Assembly (NCBI GenBank): GCA_034440115.1
Contig: JAWXBM010000012.1
Location: forward strand, 1-57,004
DNA: 57,004 nt
Reading direction: 5' to 3'
DNA from: JAWXBM01 sp034440115
Lineage (GTDB): Bacteria > Pseudomonadota > Gammaproteobacteria > Xanthomonadales > SZUA-36
How positions within the stretch are numbered: the first letter of the stretch is position 1; every line of letters begins with the position of its first letter. Under the pieces are notes generated by a model, which did not search any database, was not told where the DNA came from, and worked only from the letters and a program-made list of their open reading frames with translations. This document shows, piece after piece, positions 17,487 through 26,274 of the stretch. The position numbers were made by a program, and so were the translations under genes.

Positions 17487-19007
17487 ATGAAGGTCAAGAA
17501 CTACAATTATATTCCGGGCCGCATTACGAGTTGCGCTCTGGCAAATTGTGCCCTCTCCCTGTTGATATTCTCGATCAGCCTGCCCAGTGTCGCCCAGACT
17601 GACCGGCTGGCCTTACCCGATATGGGTGCTTCTGCCGATACGATACTGTCGCGCAAGGAAGAGGAGGAGTACGCCAAGGCCCTGGTCCGGCAAATGCGTG
17701 CCTACGAAGTTCTGAATGAAGATCCGCTTATCACGGCTTTTTTCGACGACATGGGTTACCGCCTGGTGGCCAACAGCGACCGGCCGGACAAATCCTTTAC
17801 CTTCGTTGTCGTCGACATGGACGTGGTCAATGCCTTCGCTGCTCCCGGTGGTGTGGTTGCCCTTTACAGCGGCCTGATCCTGGCAGCCGACGATGAGAAT
17901 GAAGTAGCCGGTGTGGTGGCGCACGAAATTGCCCACGTCACCCAACAACACATTTACCGCGCAATCGAGAATGCCCAGGCCATGAGCATCCCTTTGATGT
18001 TGGCCATGGTGGGACTGATACTGGTGGCTGGCGGCGGTGGCGATGCCATACAGGGCGCCTTGATGGGTGGCCAGGCGCTGGCCCAACAGAACATGATCAA
18101 TTTCACCCGGCAGAATGAAGCCGAAGCCGATCGCATAGGTATTACAACCTTGTCCAATTCCGGCTATGACCCGCGTGGCATGGGTGAATTCTTCGAGAAA
18201 ATGAATCGCATTACCCGCGCCATGGGCGAGGGTCCACCGGAATATTTGCGTACGCACCCGGTCACCATCAGCCGCATCGCCGAGGCCGATGGCCGGGCGC
18301 AGAACATGCCCCTGCCGCCCGCCTCGGACGGCCGCGATTTTTACCTGATCCAGGCGCGCTTGCGTGCGCTGGTTGAAACTTACCCGACCAAGGCGCTGGA
18401 GCATTTTGAATACCTGAAACAACGGGCTGATTTAAACGAGGCTCAGGGCGATGCGCTCGACTATGGCAGCGCCATCTCGTTGCAACGCCAGGGCAACTAC
18501 CAGGAAGCACGCAGAATTCTGCTGAACCTGATGGAACGCGGTAAGCACCTGGCTTACGAGATCCAACTGGCCGATCTGGACCTGGCCTCCGGCCACAGCG
18601 CTGCGGCGTTGGATCGATTGGCCGGGCTCTATCACAGTTTTCCCGGCAACAATGCCATATCCATGGAATACAGCCGCGCGTTGCTGCATGACGGCGATGA
18701 AATACAGGCCGAAACAGCCAGCGTAATTCTGCGCCAGCAGATACTCAGCCACAATGAGGACCCGGCGTTATACGCCCTTTATGCCCGCGCCTCCAATGAG
18801 GCCGGCAACACCGTACGTGCCAAGGAGGCCATTGCCGAGTCCTATTATTTGCGCGGCGGGGTTCACGAGGCGGTGTTGCAACTGCAGGAATTGATCCAGC
18901 GCGATGACCTGGATTACTACGAACGAGCCCGCGTAACCTCCCGCCTGAACGAATACCAGATCGAACTGGCGAAAATGGGCCTGGATACCCGGCCTGTGCC
19001 GCGCTGA
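17487..19007 (+). CDS. bepA: periplasmic M48 metalloprotease/chaperone BepA
   Basis: BepA (YfgC) monitors outer-membrane protein assembly, especially LptD, in the periplasm. A signal peptide runs to about SVAQ. The zinc site is VVAHEIAHVTQQH (HExxH), with the third ligand in NEAEADRIGI. The MNAFA-type loop VVNAFAAPGGVVALYSGLI is typical. The C-terminal half is a helical TPR array (residues about 300-490). The start at ATG 17487 has AAAGG 4 nt upstream; a GTG at 17475 is also in frame. At 506 aa it is near E. coli BepA (487). With lptE and bamC, it is the third envelope-assembly gene in the window. Confidence 0.92.
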   Translation: MKVKNYNYIPGRITSCALANCALSLLIFSISLPSVAQTDRLALPDMGASADTILSRKEEEEYAKALVRQMRAYEVLNEDPLITAFFDDMGYRLVANSDRPDKSFTFVVVDMDVVNAFAAPGGVVALYSGLILAADDENEVAGVVAHEIAHVTQQHIYRAIENAQAMSIPLMLAMVGLILVAGGGGDAIQGALMGGQALAQQNMINFTRQNEAEADRIGITTLSNSGYDPRGMGEFFEKMNRITRAMGEGPPEYLRTHPVTISRIAEADGRAQNMPLPPASDGRDFYLIQARLRALVETYPTKALEHFEYLKQRADLNEAQGDALDYGSAISLQRQGNYQEARRILLNLMERGKHLAYEIQLADLDLASGHSAAALDRLAGLYHSFPGNNAISMEYSRALLHDGDEIQAETASVILRQQILSHNEDPALYALYARASNEAGNTVRAKEAIAESYYLRGGVHEAVLQLQELIQRDDLDYYERARVTSRLNEYQIELAKMGLDTRPVPR

Positions 19008-19046
19008 CGCACCTTTGGCAGAACCTGTGGCCTGATCCTTTGCCAA

Positions 19047-19079
19047 CTGTCATCAAATCGTCATCCTCATCCTTATAAT
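19047..19079 (+). promoter_or_regulatory. Pho box and -10 of phoBR
   Basis: CTGTCAT (19047-19053) and TCGTCAT (19058-19064) start 11 nt apart. A perfect TATAAT (19074-19079) lies 9 nt downstream, leaving no separate -35. This is the classic PhoB-activated promoter layout and indicates autoregulation of phoB. Confidence 0.85.
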
Positions 19080-19106
19080 GAAGCTCTGGCATCCAGGGAA
19101 AGCGGA

Positions 19107-19823
19107 ATGAGCTCATTACAAGCAAACGTACTGGTCGTGGATGATGAACCCGCTATCCGCGAAATGATTGCCTTTGCGCTGCAACGCCAGGGTATGAATG
19201 TGCAACTGGCCAGCGACGCCCATGAGGCCTTGCTGGCCATTAACAGCAAGCGTCCGGATATCATTTTACTGGACTGGATGATGCCTGGTGTCAGCGGCTT
19301 GGAGCTGACTCGGCGCCTGCGACGCGACAGTCTCACGCAGGATATTCCCATCATCATGCTGACGGCCAAGGTATCCGAGGACGACAAGGTGGCTGGCCTT
19401 GAAGCGGGCACCGATGATTACGTCATCAAGCCTTTTTCGCCGCGTGAACTGCTGGCGCGCATCAAGGCGGTATTGCGGCGCAGCTCATCCACCGACGAAC
19501 AAGGTCGCATCAAACACGGCGACCTGACACTGGATACGGTGTCGCGGCAAGTGTTGTTGAACGATGCCGAAGTGGCCATGGGACCCACCGAATTCCGTTT
19601 GCTTGAATTCTTCATGAGCCACCCAGGCCGCTCCTACAGCCGCACCCAGTTGCTGGATCACGTTTGGGGCACCAATGCCTACATCGAAGAACGTACCGTG
19701 GATGTGCATGTACGCAGGCTACGAAAAGCTTTGGAGCCCAGCCCGGCCAGCATGTATGTGCAAACCGTACGCGGTCATGGCTACCGCTTCCTGGCTGAAC
19801 CAGTAGCTGGCAGCAAGGCGTGA
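19107..19823 (+). CDS. phoB: phosphate regulon response regulator PhoB
   Basis: OmpR-family transcription factor that binds Pho boxes under phosphate starvation. The receiver domain has VLVVDDEPAIREM (acidic pocket), the phospho-acceptor Asp in IILLDWMMPG, Thr/Ser in MLTAK and Lys in VIKPFSPRELLARI. The winged-helix DNA-binding domain (about residues 135-230) has GPTEFRLLEFFMSHPGRSYSR and ERTVDVHVRRLRKAL. The IILLDWMLPG and VRGxGYRF patterns are PhoB hallmarks. The 238 aa are slightly longer than E. coli PhoB (229). It overlaps phoR by 4 nt. Confidence 0.96.
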   Translation: MSSLQANVLVVDDEPAIREMIAFALQRQGMNVQLASDAHEALLAINSKRPDIILLDWMMPGVSGLELTRRLRRDSLTQDIPIIMLTAKVSEDDKVAGLEAGTDDYVIKPFSPRELLARIKAVLRRSSSTDEQGRIKHGDLTLDTVSRQVLLNDAEVAMGPTEFRLLEFFMSHPGRSYSRTQLLDHVWGTNAYIEERTVDVHVRRLRKALEPSPASMYVQTVRGHGYRFLAEPVAGSKA

Positions 19824-20965
19824 GCCGCGCTATGGTTGATGTATTAAAGGAATCGTCATCCATTGAGCGGGCCACCGACACTATGCAGCAACCGGAAGAT
19901 ACTACGAAAAACAGTAACACCGAGCCCGCTGCGCCGGATGGACAGCAAGACCGGCTGCACGAAGGATTTCGCAAATTCACCGACGCTTTTCCGGATGCCA
20001 CATTGCTGCTGGATGATCAGGATTGCATCACCTGGTGTAATCAGGCGGCCATAGCCGCTTTGAAGTTTCGCATGCCGGAAGACCTGGGGCTGGCGGTCAC
20101 CAACCTGGTGCGTCACTCGGAATTTGCCAAATGGTTGCAGGACAGAAGGCAACCTTTCCGCAAGCTCGAAATGCCTTCGCCCGCGGATGACAATATCTGG
20201 CTGCAGGTCACTGCCGTGCCGCTGCAGGACAACGAACGATTATTGATACTGCGGGATATCACCAGCATCCACAATGTGGAGCAGATGCGCCGAGACTTTG
20301 TGGCCAATATTTCACATGAGCTACGCACTCCGGTAACCGTGCTGATGGGCTATCTCGAGATACTGAAAGATCACAGTAGTGAAGACGTTGCAACGGTAGC
20401 CGGTCGAATGCTGGGCCAGGCCAACCAGATGAAAGACTTACTGGATGATTTGTTGGAACTGTCGCGCTTACAAAGCCAGGGACATAACTTCAAGCGCAAT
20501 GAAGTGGCCATGAGCGCCCTGCTTAGCCAGTTGCGGGAACAGGCTGAAGAATTGAGCCGCGGTCGCCACCAACTGCTATTTGAGGCCGAGCCAGGCCTGA
20601 ATCTTGAGGGTGCTGCCGCCAATCTGGAAAGTGCCTTCAGGAATCTGATTTTCAATGCCGTCAATTACACGCCCGAAGGCGGCCGAATCACCGTGCAATG
20701 GAAAGATTCGTCCAAAGGGCCGGTTTTTTCTGTCAGTGACACCGGAATTGGCATTCCCCAGCGGCATATTCCGCGCCTGACCGAGCGCTTTTACCGGGTC
20801 AGTCCGGACCGCTCGCGGCAAAGTGGTGGTACTGGCTTGGGCCTGGCCATCGTCAAACACGTGCTGAATGCACACGATGCTCAACTGGTGATCAAGAGTG
20901 AATTGGGCGAAGGCAGTGTATTCAGTTGCCAGTTTCCCAAGCCTGGCAACGATTCCCAACAGTGA
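19820..20965 (+). CDS. phoR: phosphate sensor kinase PhoR, without membrane segments
   Basis: Histidine kinase partner of PhoB. A PAS domain (about residues 50-130, FPDATLLLDDQDCITWCNQAA) is followed by HisKA with the phospho-His at 166 (NISHELRTPVTVLMGYLEIL) and HATPase motifs FRNLIFNAVNYTPEGG, SVSDTGIGIP and GGTGLGLAIVKH. RLTERFYRV is typical of PhoR. Unlike E. coli PhoR (431 aa, two N-terminal membrane helices), the first 45 residues are hydrophilic and acidic (SSSIERATDTMQQPEDTTKN), with no hydrophobic stretch anywhere. The GTG start overlaps the phoB stop by 4 nt; ATG 19832 is the alternative, and the overlap leaves no room for missing helices. Confidence 0.93.
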   Translation: MSRAMVDVLKESSSIERATDTMQQPEDTTKNSNTEPAAPDGQQDRLHEGFRKFTDAFPDATLLLDDQDCITWCNQAAIAALKFRMPEDLGLAVTNLVRHSEFAKWLQDRRQPFRKLEMPSPADDNIWLQVTAVPLQDNERLLILRDITSIHNVEQMRRDFVANISHELRTPVTVLMGYLEILKDHSSEDVATVAGRMLGQANQMKDLLDDLLELSRLQSQGHNFKRNEVAMSALLSQLREQAEELSRGRHQLLFEAEPGLNLEGAAANLESAFRNLIFNAVNYTPEGGRITVQWKDSSKGPVFSVSDTGIGIPQRHIPRLTERFYRVSPDRSRQSGGTGLGLAIVKHVLNAHDAQLVIKSELGEGSVFSCQFPKPGNDSQQ

Positions 20966-21026
20966 AAAGCATTTACTCACGGAGCCGCAGCGGTTCAGCC
21001 TGTCTCTGTAGTTAGCCAAGCGTGTT

Positions 21027-21060
21027 TCGTAACCGTTTTGTCACAGTCAGCGCTTAGCAT
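21027..21060 (+). promoter_or_regulatory. Pho box and -10 of pstS
   Basis: TCGTAAC (21027-21033) and TTGTCAC (21038-21044) start 11 nt apart. TAGCAT (21055-21060, 4/6 to the -10 consensus) follows after 10 nt. The spacing copies the phoB promoter, so PhoB activation of pstS is likely. Confidence 0.75.
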
Positions 21061-21090
21061 CGGGATTTACCCTGAACTCATCGGCTATTC

Positions 21091-22110
21091 ATGAAAATTC
21101 ATCCCTCGTTGCAAAGTGGCTTTTTAGTATTGGCCCTGTTCTGCTGGTCTGTAACGGCCCCATCACAAGCACTGGCTCAGGCAATGGCCGAAATTCAGCA
21201 AGACTCCAAGCCAGAAACTGTGTTGGCTGATTACCACAAAGCCGGTGAACTCAGCGGCAGTCTTGCCAGCGTGGGTTCCGACAGCCTGGGCAATTTAATG
21301 GTGTTCTGGGCCGAAGCCTTCAAACAACTGTACCCATCGGTCGACATCAACATTCAGTCCAGCGGCTCAGCGACTGCCCCACCAGCGCTGGCGATGGGCT
21401 CTGCAGATATTGGCCCCATGAGTCGTTTGATGAACGAGCAGGAAATCCAGGATTTTGAAACCCGCCTGGGCTATAAGCCCACACCATTCACCGTCGCCAT
21501 TGACGCGCTGGCGGTTTTGGTACACCTGGATAACCCGCTGGCCGGGCTGACGATGCAGCAGCTTGATGGCATATTTTCTGCCAACCCTGTCTGTTCAGAA
21601 GTCAGCCCCGTAAGACTTTGGAGCGCCCTGGGCATGAGCGGCCCGTGGTCGACTCAAGCTATAGAGCTGTTCGGCCGTAAACCGATTTCCGGCACCTACC
21701 AGTATTTCAAGCGACACGTCTTGTGTGATGGGGATTTCCGGCCTGATCTCAATGAACTGCCAGGCTCTGCCTCAGTGGTGCAGGCCGTGGGTCAATCTCC
21801 TTTTGGGATAGCTTATTCTGCTCTGGGTTATACCAATAAATCGGTAAGGGTTTTGCCTCTGGCAAGCAGTTCAGGCCAAGCTTTGGTTGAAGCCACACGC
21901 GAAAACGCGGTAAACGGCAGCTACCCATTGGCCCGCCTGTTGTACATTTATTTCAATCATGACCCGGCAAAGGCCTGGCAGCCCCTACAAGCTGAATTCA
22001 TCCGCATGGTTTTGTCCAGACAGGGGCAGCAACAGGTCGCCCGCGCTGGCTTTGCCGCATTACCTGACTCTGTGACCCGGCGCGAATTACAGAAACTGGC
22101 CCAACCCTGA
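21091..22110 (+). CDS. pstS: PstS-type phosphate-binding protein
   Basis: Periplasmic substrate-binding protein of the COG0226/PBP-like family. A signal peptide ends near SQALAQA. The ligand loop is IQSSGSATAPPALAMGSADIGPMSR, in which SSGSAT replaces the canonical SGSGGG of E. coli PstS. ISGTYQYFKRHVLC and GIAYSALGY are other family blocks. The 339 aa are standard. No pstC, pstA or pstB follows; a porin gene does. It may feed a Pst permease encoded elsewhere or act mainly as a phosphate scavenger. A Pho box precedes it. Confidence 0.88.
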   Translation: MKIHPSLQSGFLVLALFCWSVTAPSQALAQAMAEIQQDSKPETVLADYHKAGELSGSLASVGSDSLGNLMVFWAEAFKQLYPSVDINIQSSGSATAPPALAMGSADIGPMSRLMNEQEIQDFETRLGYKPTPFTVAIDALAVLVHLDNPLAGLTMQQLDGIFSANPVCSEVSPVRLWSALGMSGPWSTQAIELFGRKPISGTYQYFKRHVLCDGDFRPDLNELPGSASVVQAVGQSPFGIAYSALGYTNKSVRVLPLASSSGQALVEATRENAVNGSYPLARLLYIYFNHDPAKAWQPLQAEFIRMVLSRQGQQQVARAGFAALPDSVTRRELQKLAQP

Positions 22111-22150
22111 TTACGCAGTCTCCAATATTTTACGATTGATTTTTGTCATC

Positions 22151-22195
22151 TTGTCACTAATCAGTCATAGAACTGTAACAAAACCGAAATAAACT
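22151..22195 (+). promoter_or_regulatory. triple Pho box and -10 of the porin gene
   Basis: TTGTCAC (22151-22157), CAGTCAT (22162-22168) and CTGTAAC (22173-22179) start at exact 11-nt steps. TAAACT (22190-22195, 4/6) lies 10 nt after the last unit. A further TTGTCAT at 22143 is out of phase. Confidence 0.78.
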
Positions 22196-22287
22196 CCCTG
22201 CGCACATCCTCTGGCAGCTAAATCATGACCTTTTTCAGGCCACGACAGGCAGGTCAGACACAATTTATAAGCCAGCAGGAGTCAAAC

Positions 22288-23598
22288 ATGAAAATCCTGG
22301 TCGCATATTGCGCACTCATACTGTTCGTTATCAGCCCCAGCACCTGGGCGGCAGACGTCAGCAGCAGTGAAATTCAAGCGCTGCGAGAGCAGATTCGCCA
22401 ACTATCGGAACGACTGGATCAGTTGGAACAATCTTCACAACAAGCGCCAGGTAGTGCTCAGAACGATGTGGCTACTGTTACCTCAGACTCACAATTATCG
22501 GCACCGATAAGCGACGCTGCGCAGGACTTGAATCGCCGAATCGATGAGGCAGTAGATGCCAAGGTTAGCGAGCGCATGGCCGCGGTATCATGGGCGGAGC
22601 GCATGCGCTGGTCAGGTGACTTCCGTTATCGCTATGAAAATATCGCCGTACAAGGCCAGGAAGATCGCAACCGCAACCGCATTCGGGCCCGTGCGCACCT
22701 TTCAGCCGATATCAGCGACACGATCCAGGTTGGCTTCGGGCTGGCCACCGGTGGTGACAATCCGGTATCCGCTAATCAGACGCTGGGCGGCGGCGGTTCA
22801 TCCAAGCCCATCAGTCTGGACCTGGCATACGTTGAATGGACTGGTTTGAGCAACACCAGCGTTCTGGGCGGTAAGTTCAAACAGCAACAGATCAATGTGG
22901 GAGGCTCAGGCTTGCTGTGGGACAGCGACTGGCGCCCGGAAGGCACGTCCGTACGCTATGACAACGGTCGGCTCTTCGCGGTTGGCCTGGGCACCTGGAT
23001 AGAAAGCGACAGTAACACGGGCAAAAAGGAATTCGCTTATGGCCTTCAGGCCGGCTTGAATCTGCCGCTGGGCGAACAAACCAACATCATTCTGGGTGGT
23101 AGTTACTACAGTATTGGCAGCAAGGGTAACTCCGCCTTTTTCAGTGATAGGATTTTCTTTGGCAACAGCTTCGATCCAGTGACTAAAACTTACCTTTACG
23201 ACTACAACGAAGTGGAGGCGTTTGCCGAGTTTGAGTTCGAGTTGTTTGACCGCCCGGTCATGCTGTTTGCAGATTATGTACAGAATCTTGAAGTGAATGA
23301 CAACGATACGGGTTACGCCCTGGGCGTCAATTTCAATGAAGCCAAGAAGAAAGGCAGTTGGGAACTGAACTATGTTTATAAGAAGCTCGAAGCAGATGCA
23401 GTCCTTGGCCTTCTGACCGATTCAAATTTTGGCATTGGCGGAACCAATGCCAAGGGTTCTGTGATCAGTGGTGCGTATGCGGTACATGACAACTGGAATT
23501 TCCGCATGACCTATTTCATCAACCAAATAGGCATCGATGGTGACAACCCAAGAGATGTGGACCGGCTGCAGTTGGACCTGCAGTTCAAATACAAATAA
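22288..23598 (+). CDS. Pho-controlled putative porin with coiled-coil N-terminus
   Basis: Predicted outer-membrane beta-barrel of the Porin_5-like putative porin group. The start at 22288 follows CAGGAG by 6-7 nt and gives a signal peptide ending STWAAD; an upstream frame extension is ignored. Residues about 24-60 form a coiled coil (EIQALREQIRQLSERLDQLEQ), as in trimeric porins with a periplasmic stalk. The barrel starts WSGDFRYRYENIAVQ, with the repeated R-N-R-x-R turn, and ends in the aromatic-containing strand LQLDLQFKYK. The triple Pho box implies phosphate or anion uptake under starvation, a role analogous to PhoE/OprP but not shown by sequence. Confidence 0.82.
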   Translation: MKILVAYCALILFVISPSTWAADVSSSEIQALREQIRQLSERLDQLEQSSQQAPGSAQNDVATVTSDSQLSAPISDAAQDLNRRIDEAVDAKVSERMAAVSWAERMRWSGDFRYRYENIAVQGQEDRNRNRIRARAHLSADISDTIQVGFGLATGGDNPVSANQTLGGGGSSKPISLDLAYVEWTGLSNTSVLGGKFKQQQINVGGSGLLWDSDWRPEGTSVRYDNGRLFAVGLGTWIESDSNTGKKEFAYGLQAGLNLPLGEQTNIILGGSYYSIGSKGNSAFFSDRIFFGNSFDPVTKTYLYDYNEVEAFAEFEFELFDRPVMLFADYVQNLEVNDNDTGYALGVNFNEAKKKGSWELNYVYKKLEADAVLGLLTDSNFGIGGTNAKGSVISGAYAVHDNWNFRMTYFINQIGIDGDNPRDVDRLQLDLQFKYK

Positions 23599-23626
23599 CC
23601 GGCTGTATCGCACCGCAAAATGCTGA

Positions 23627-23648
23627 CCGGGTCAAACTGCTGACCCGG
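23627..23648 (+). terminator. hairpin after the porin gene
   Basis: CCGGGTCA (23627-23634) and TGACCCGG (23641-23648) pair perfectly over 8 bp around a 6-nt loop, 29 nt after the porin stop. No T-tract follows, so it may be a factor-dependent terminator or an mRNA-end stabiliser. Confidence 0.45.
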
Positions 23649-23737
23649 CCCAGCGAGTGAAGTGGCATACTTGTCCAGCAAATCCTGCAAATCTCAAAGC
23701 AGTGTTAACAGGCCCTACATAAGCCGGAAAAATCTCC

Positions 23738-25273
23738 ATGCCTGAAACCGAACGCGCCGAAACCTATGCTGCCATCGACCTGGGCAGTAACAGTTTCCAT
23801 TTATTGGTTTCGCGGCGTGAGCATGGCGAACTGCGGGTGCTGGACCGCATCAAGGAAATGGTGCGGCTGGGCGGCGGGTTGGATAAGTCAGGGCGTCTTG
23901 ACCCTGTAACGCAGAGAAATGCGCTGGATTGCCTGGCCCGTTTCGGTCAAAGGCTGAGAGGCATACCTGCCGACAATATGCGCGCGGTGGGCACCTGGAC
24001 TTTTCGCCGCATGAAAAATGCCAATGCCTTTTTGCTGGCCGCTGAAGCCAGCCTGGGTTGCAGCATCGACATCATCGCCGGGCGCGAAGAAGCCCGGTTG
24101 ATTTACCTGGGTGTGTCACAAGGCGTATCTGGGCACGAGGATCGTAAACTCGTCATTGACATCGGCGGCGGCAGTACCGAGATGATCATTGGGCAGGGCC
24201 CCGAAACCTTGCAACTGGAAAGCGTGCAGTTTGGCTGTGTCAGCCTGACCAAACGATTCTTTGCCAATGGCAAGATCAGTCGCAAACGCTGGAACAAGGG
24301 CATGGACGCCGTGATGGCCGAACTGCAGGAACTGCGCCTGCGTTACCTGGCAACGGGCTGGCAAACCGCCATCGGATCATCAGGAACAGTGCTCGCGATC
24401 AGCGAAATCTGCCACCAGGCCGGACTGGGCGAAACCGATATTGATCGGGCCAGCCTGGAAAAAATACGCGCTCAGTTATTGCAATTCAAAAACACCAACG
24501 CGGTTCAATTCCCGGGCCTTTCCGAACAACGACAACCGGTGCTGGCAGGCGGCCTGCTGATGTTATGTGCCTGTTTTGAAACTTTTGAATTGCAAAAGCT
24601 TCGCACCTCACCTTATGCACTGCGCGAAGGCCTGTTGTACGACATGCTGGGTCGCCTGCAACATCGTGATCCCAGGGAAAATACCGTGCTGGCGTTCAAA
24701 CGACGTCATGGAGTGGACGAACACCAGGCTGAACGAGTCAAAGCCACGGTCGCAACACTGTTCACACAGATGGCCGCCGATTGCGGCTTGCGTCCCATTC
24801 ACCAACAGATATTGGACTGGGCAGCGGATCTGCACGAAGTGGGCCTGAGTGTTTCACACAGCCATTACCCGGAACATTCCGGCTACCTGGTGCAGCAATC
24901 GGATATGCCAGGCTTCACCACTACGGAACAACAGTTTATCGCCGCATTGGTGCGCAATCATCGCCGCGTCATCGTCGGAGACTTCACCCAGGCCTTACCG
25001 ACACGGGTTCACCATGCCCTCAGACAATGCCTGCTGTGCCTGCGCCTGGCCTGTATTTTTTGCCGTTCCCGCGACAGCAGCACCATTCCGCATCTCGGTA
25101 TCAAGGTCAGCCCAAAATCCTTTACCTTGTTGCTGGCTGAAGACTGGATGCGTTCACACCCGCTGACCATGCATAATTTACAGACCGAAGCACTGGAGCT
25201 CAGACCCACTGGCATCGTCCTGCGGGTCGAAGCCATCAAAGGCATGACCACGAACGCTCGACATGACCAGTAG
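23738..25273 (+). CDS. ppx: exopolyphosphatase (Ppx/GppA)
   Basis: Hydrolyses polyphosphate or the pppGpp gamma phosphate. The ASKHA fold motifs are present: AAIDLGSNSFHLLV at the start, EEARLIYLGV, and LVIDIGGGSTEMIIGQG (phosphate 2 loop); GSSGTVLAI follows. The C-terminal HD-like domain has DLHEVGLSVSHSHYPEHSGYLV. At 511 aa it matches the long Ppx form (E. coli 513). No Pho box is seen upstream, but it sits beside phoBR-pstS, which fits a role in polyphosphate use under starvation. The end overlaps epmA by 11 nt. Confidence 0.94.
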   Translation: MPETERAETYAAIDLGSNSFHLLVSRREHGELRVLDRIKEMVRLGGGLDKSGRLDPVTQRNALDCLARFGQRLRGIPADNMRAVGTWTFRRMKNANAFLLAAEASLGCSIDIIAGREEARLIYLGVSQGVSGHEDRKLVIDIGGGSTEMIIGQGPETLQLESVQFGCVSLTKRFFANGKISRKRWNKGMDAVMAELQELRLRYLATGWQTAIGSSGTVLAISEICHQAGLGETDIDRASLEKIRAQLLQFKNTNAVQFPGLSEQRQPVLAGGLLMLCACFETFELQKLRTSPYALREGLLYDMLGRLQHRDPRENTVLAFKRRHGVDEHQAERVKATVATLFTQMAADCGLRPIHQQILDWAADLHEVGLSVSHSHYPEHSGYLVQQSDMPGFTTTEQQFIAALVRNHRRVIVGDFTQALPTRVHHALRQCLLCLRLACIFCRSRDSSTIPHLGIKVSPKSFTLLLAEDWMRSHPLTMHNLQTEALELRPTGIVLRVEAIKGMTTNARHDQ

Positions 25274-26237
25274 AGCTGCTGACGACTGGCGCCCTGCCGC
25301 ATCACGGCAAGCCATAGAAGCCCGGGCCCGACTACTCGCCGACATACGCATGTTCTTTGCAGAACGCAAAGTGCTGGAAGTTGAAACTGCGCAGTTGTCC
25401 AGCGCAGGTAATTCTGACCCGAACATTGCCAGCATTGCAACGGATGCAGTTGTCGCCCGATTTCTCAGGACTTCAGCCGAATACCCGATGAAGCGTTTAC
25501 TGGCAGCCGGATTGCCTGATATTTATGAACTGGGGCGCGTATTTCGCGCGGGCGAAAAAGGTTCCCGTCACAATCCGGAATTCACCATGCTGGAGTGGTA
25601 CCGGCAGCAATTCAGTTATGGCGAGCTGGCAGAGGAAGTACTGGATTTGGTCAAGCATTGTGGCCATGGGAAGTTTGATCAATGGCCCATCAAGCACACT
25701 ACTTATCGGAATCTGTTTCGTGAGCACCTGGGGCTGGACCCGCATCATTGCGACGAGGAAGAGTGCCGCGAACTGGCGCTGGAACGCGATATTCATGCCG
25801 GCCAACTGGATCTCGATGGCTGGCTGGACCTGCTGTTGACCCATCTGATTCAGCCCAACATGAATCCTGAAGGCGTTACCGTGATTAGGGATTTCCTGCC
25901 ACAACAGGCCGCACTGGCACGGATACGTCAGGAAGCCAGTGACGGTATCGCCGTGGCAGAACGGTTCGAGGTTTACCTCGGACAAACCGAATTGGCCAAC
26001 GGTTACCAGGAGCTGACCGACCCGAAAGAGCAACAGCAAAGATTCGAGCAGGACAGAAAATTACGCCAGTTGCGCGGCGAAGATATTGCACCCGTGGATC
26101 AACGCTTATTGGCTGCCTTGAACGCAGGCTTACCTGAATGCTCCGGCGTGGCGGTTGGAGTGGATCGTTTGTTGATGGCCTTACTGGGTGTGGACCATAT
26201 CGATATGGTGCTGCCTTTCCCCTTTGACCGAGCCTGA
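25263..26237 (+). CDS. epmA: elongation factor P--(R)-beta-lysine ligase
   Basis: EpmA (GenX/PoxA, a LysRS paralogue without the anticodon-binding domain) attaches beta-lysine to a Lys of EF-P. The 324 aa carry motif 2 RVFRAGEKGSRHNPEFTMLEWYR and motif 3 GVAVGVDRLLMALLGVDHIDMVLPFPFDR, plus GLPDIYELG and the LANGYQEL block. The N-terminus WRPAASRQAIEARARLLADIR is family-typical. The start ATG overlaps the end of ppx by 11 nt, suggesting one transcript. Its partners epmB and efp are not in the window. Confidence 0.95.
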   Translation: MTSRAADDWRPAASRQAIEARARLLADIRMFFAERKVLEVETAQLSSAGNSDPNIASIATDAVVARFLRTSAEYPMKRLLAAGLPDIYELGRVFRAGEKGSRHNPEFTMLEWYRQQFSYGELAEEVLDLVKHCGHGKFDQWPIKHTTYRNLFREHLGLDPHHCDEEECRELALERDIHAGQLDLDGWLDLLLTHLIQPNMNPEGVTVIRDFLPQQAALARIRQEASDGIAVAERFEVYLGQTELANGYQELTDPKEQQQRFEQDRKLRQLRGEDIAPVDQRLLAALNAGLPECSGVAVGVDRLLMALLGVDHIDMVLPFPFDRA

Positions 26238-26274
26238 TTTGGGGTCTGATGTGGGGCCTGATCTGAAGACTGAT

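Noticed and set aside
17613..18422. 269-codon frame opposite bepA
   Set aside because: Translation is Gln/His/Gly-rich noise; bepA carries clear motifs on the other strand.
23599..23737. Pho box before ppx
   Set aside because: I looked for 7-mers at 11-nt steps and found none convincing; only a weak CTTGTCC.
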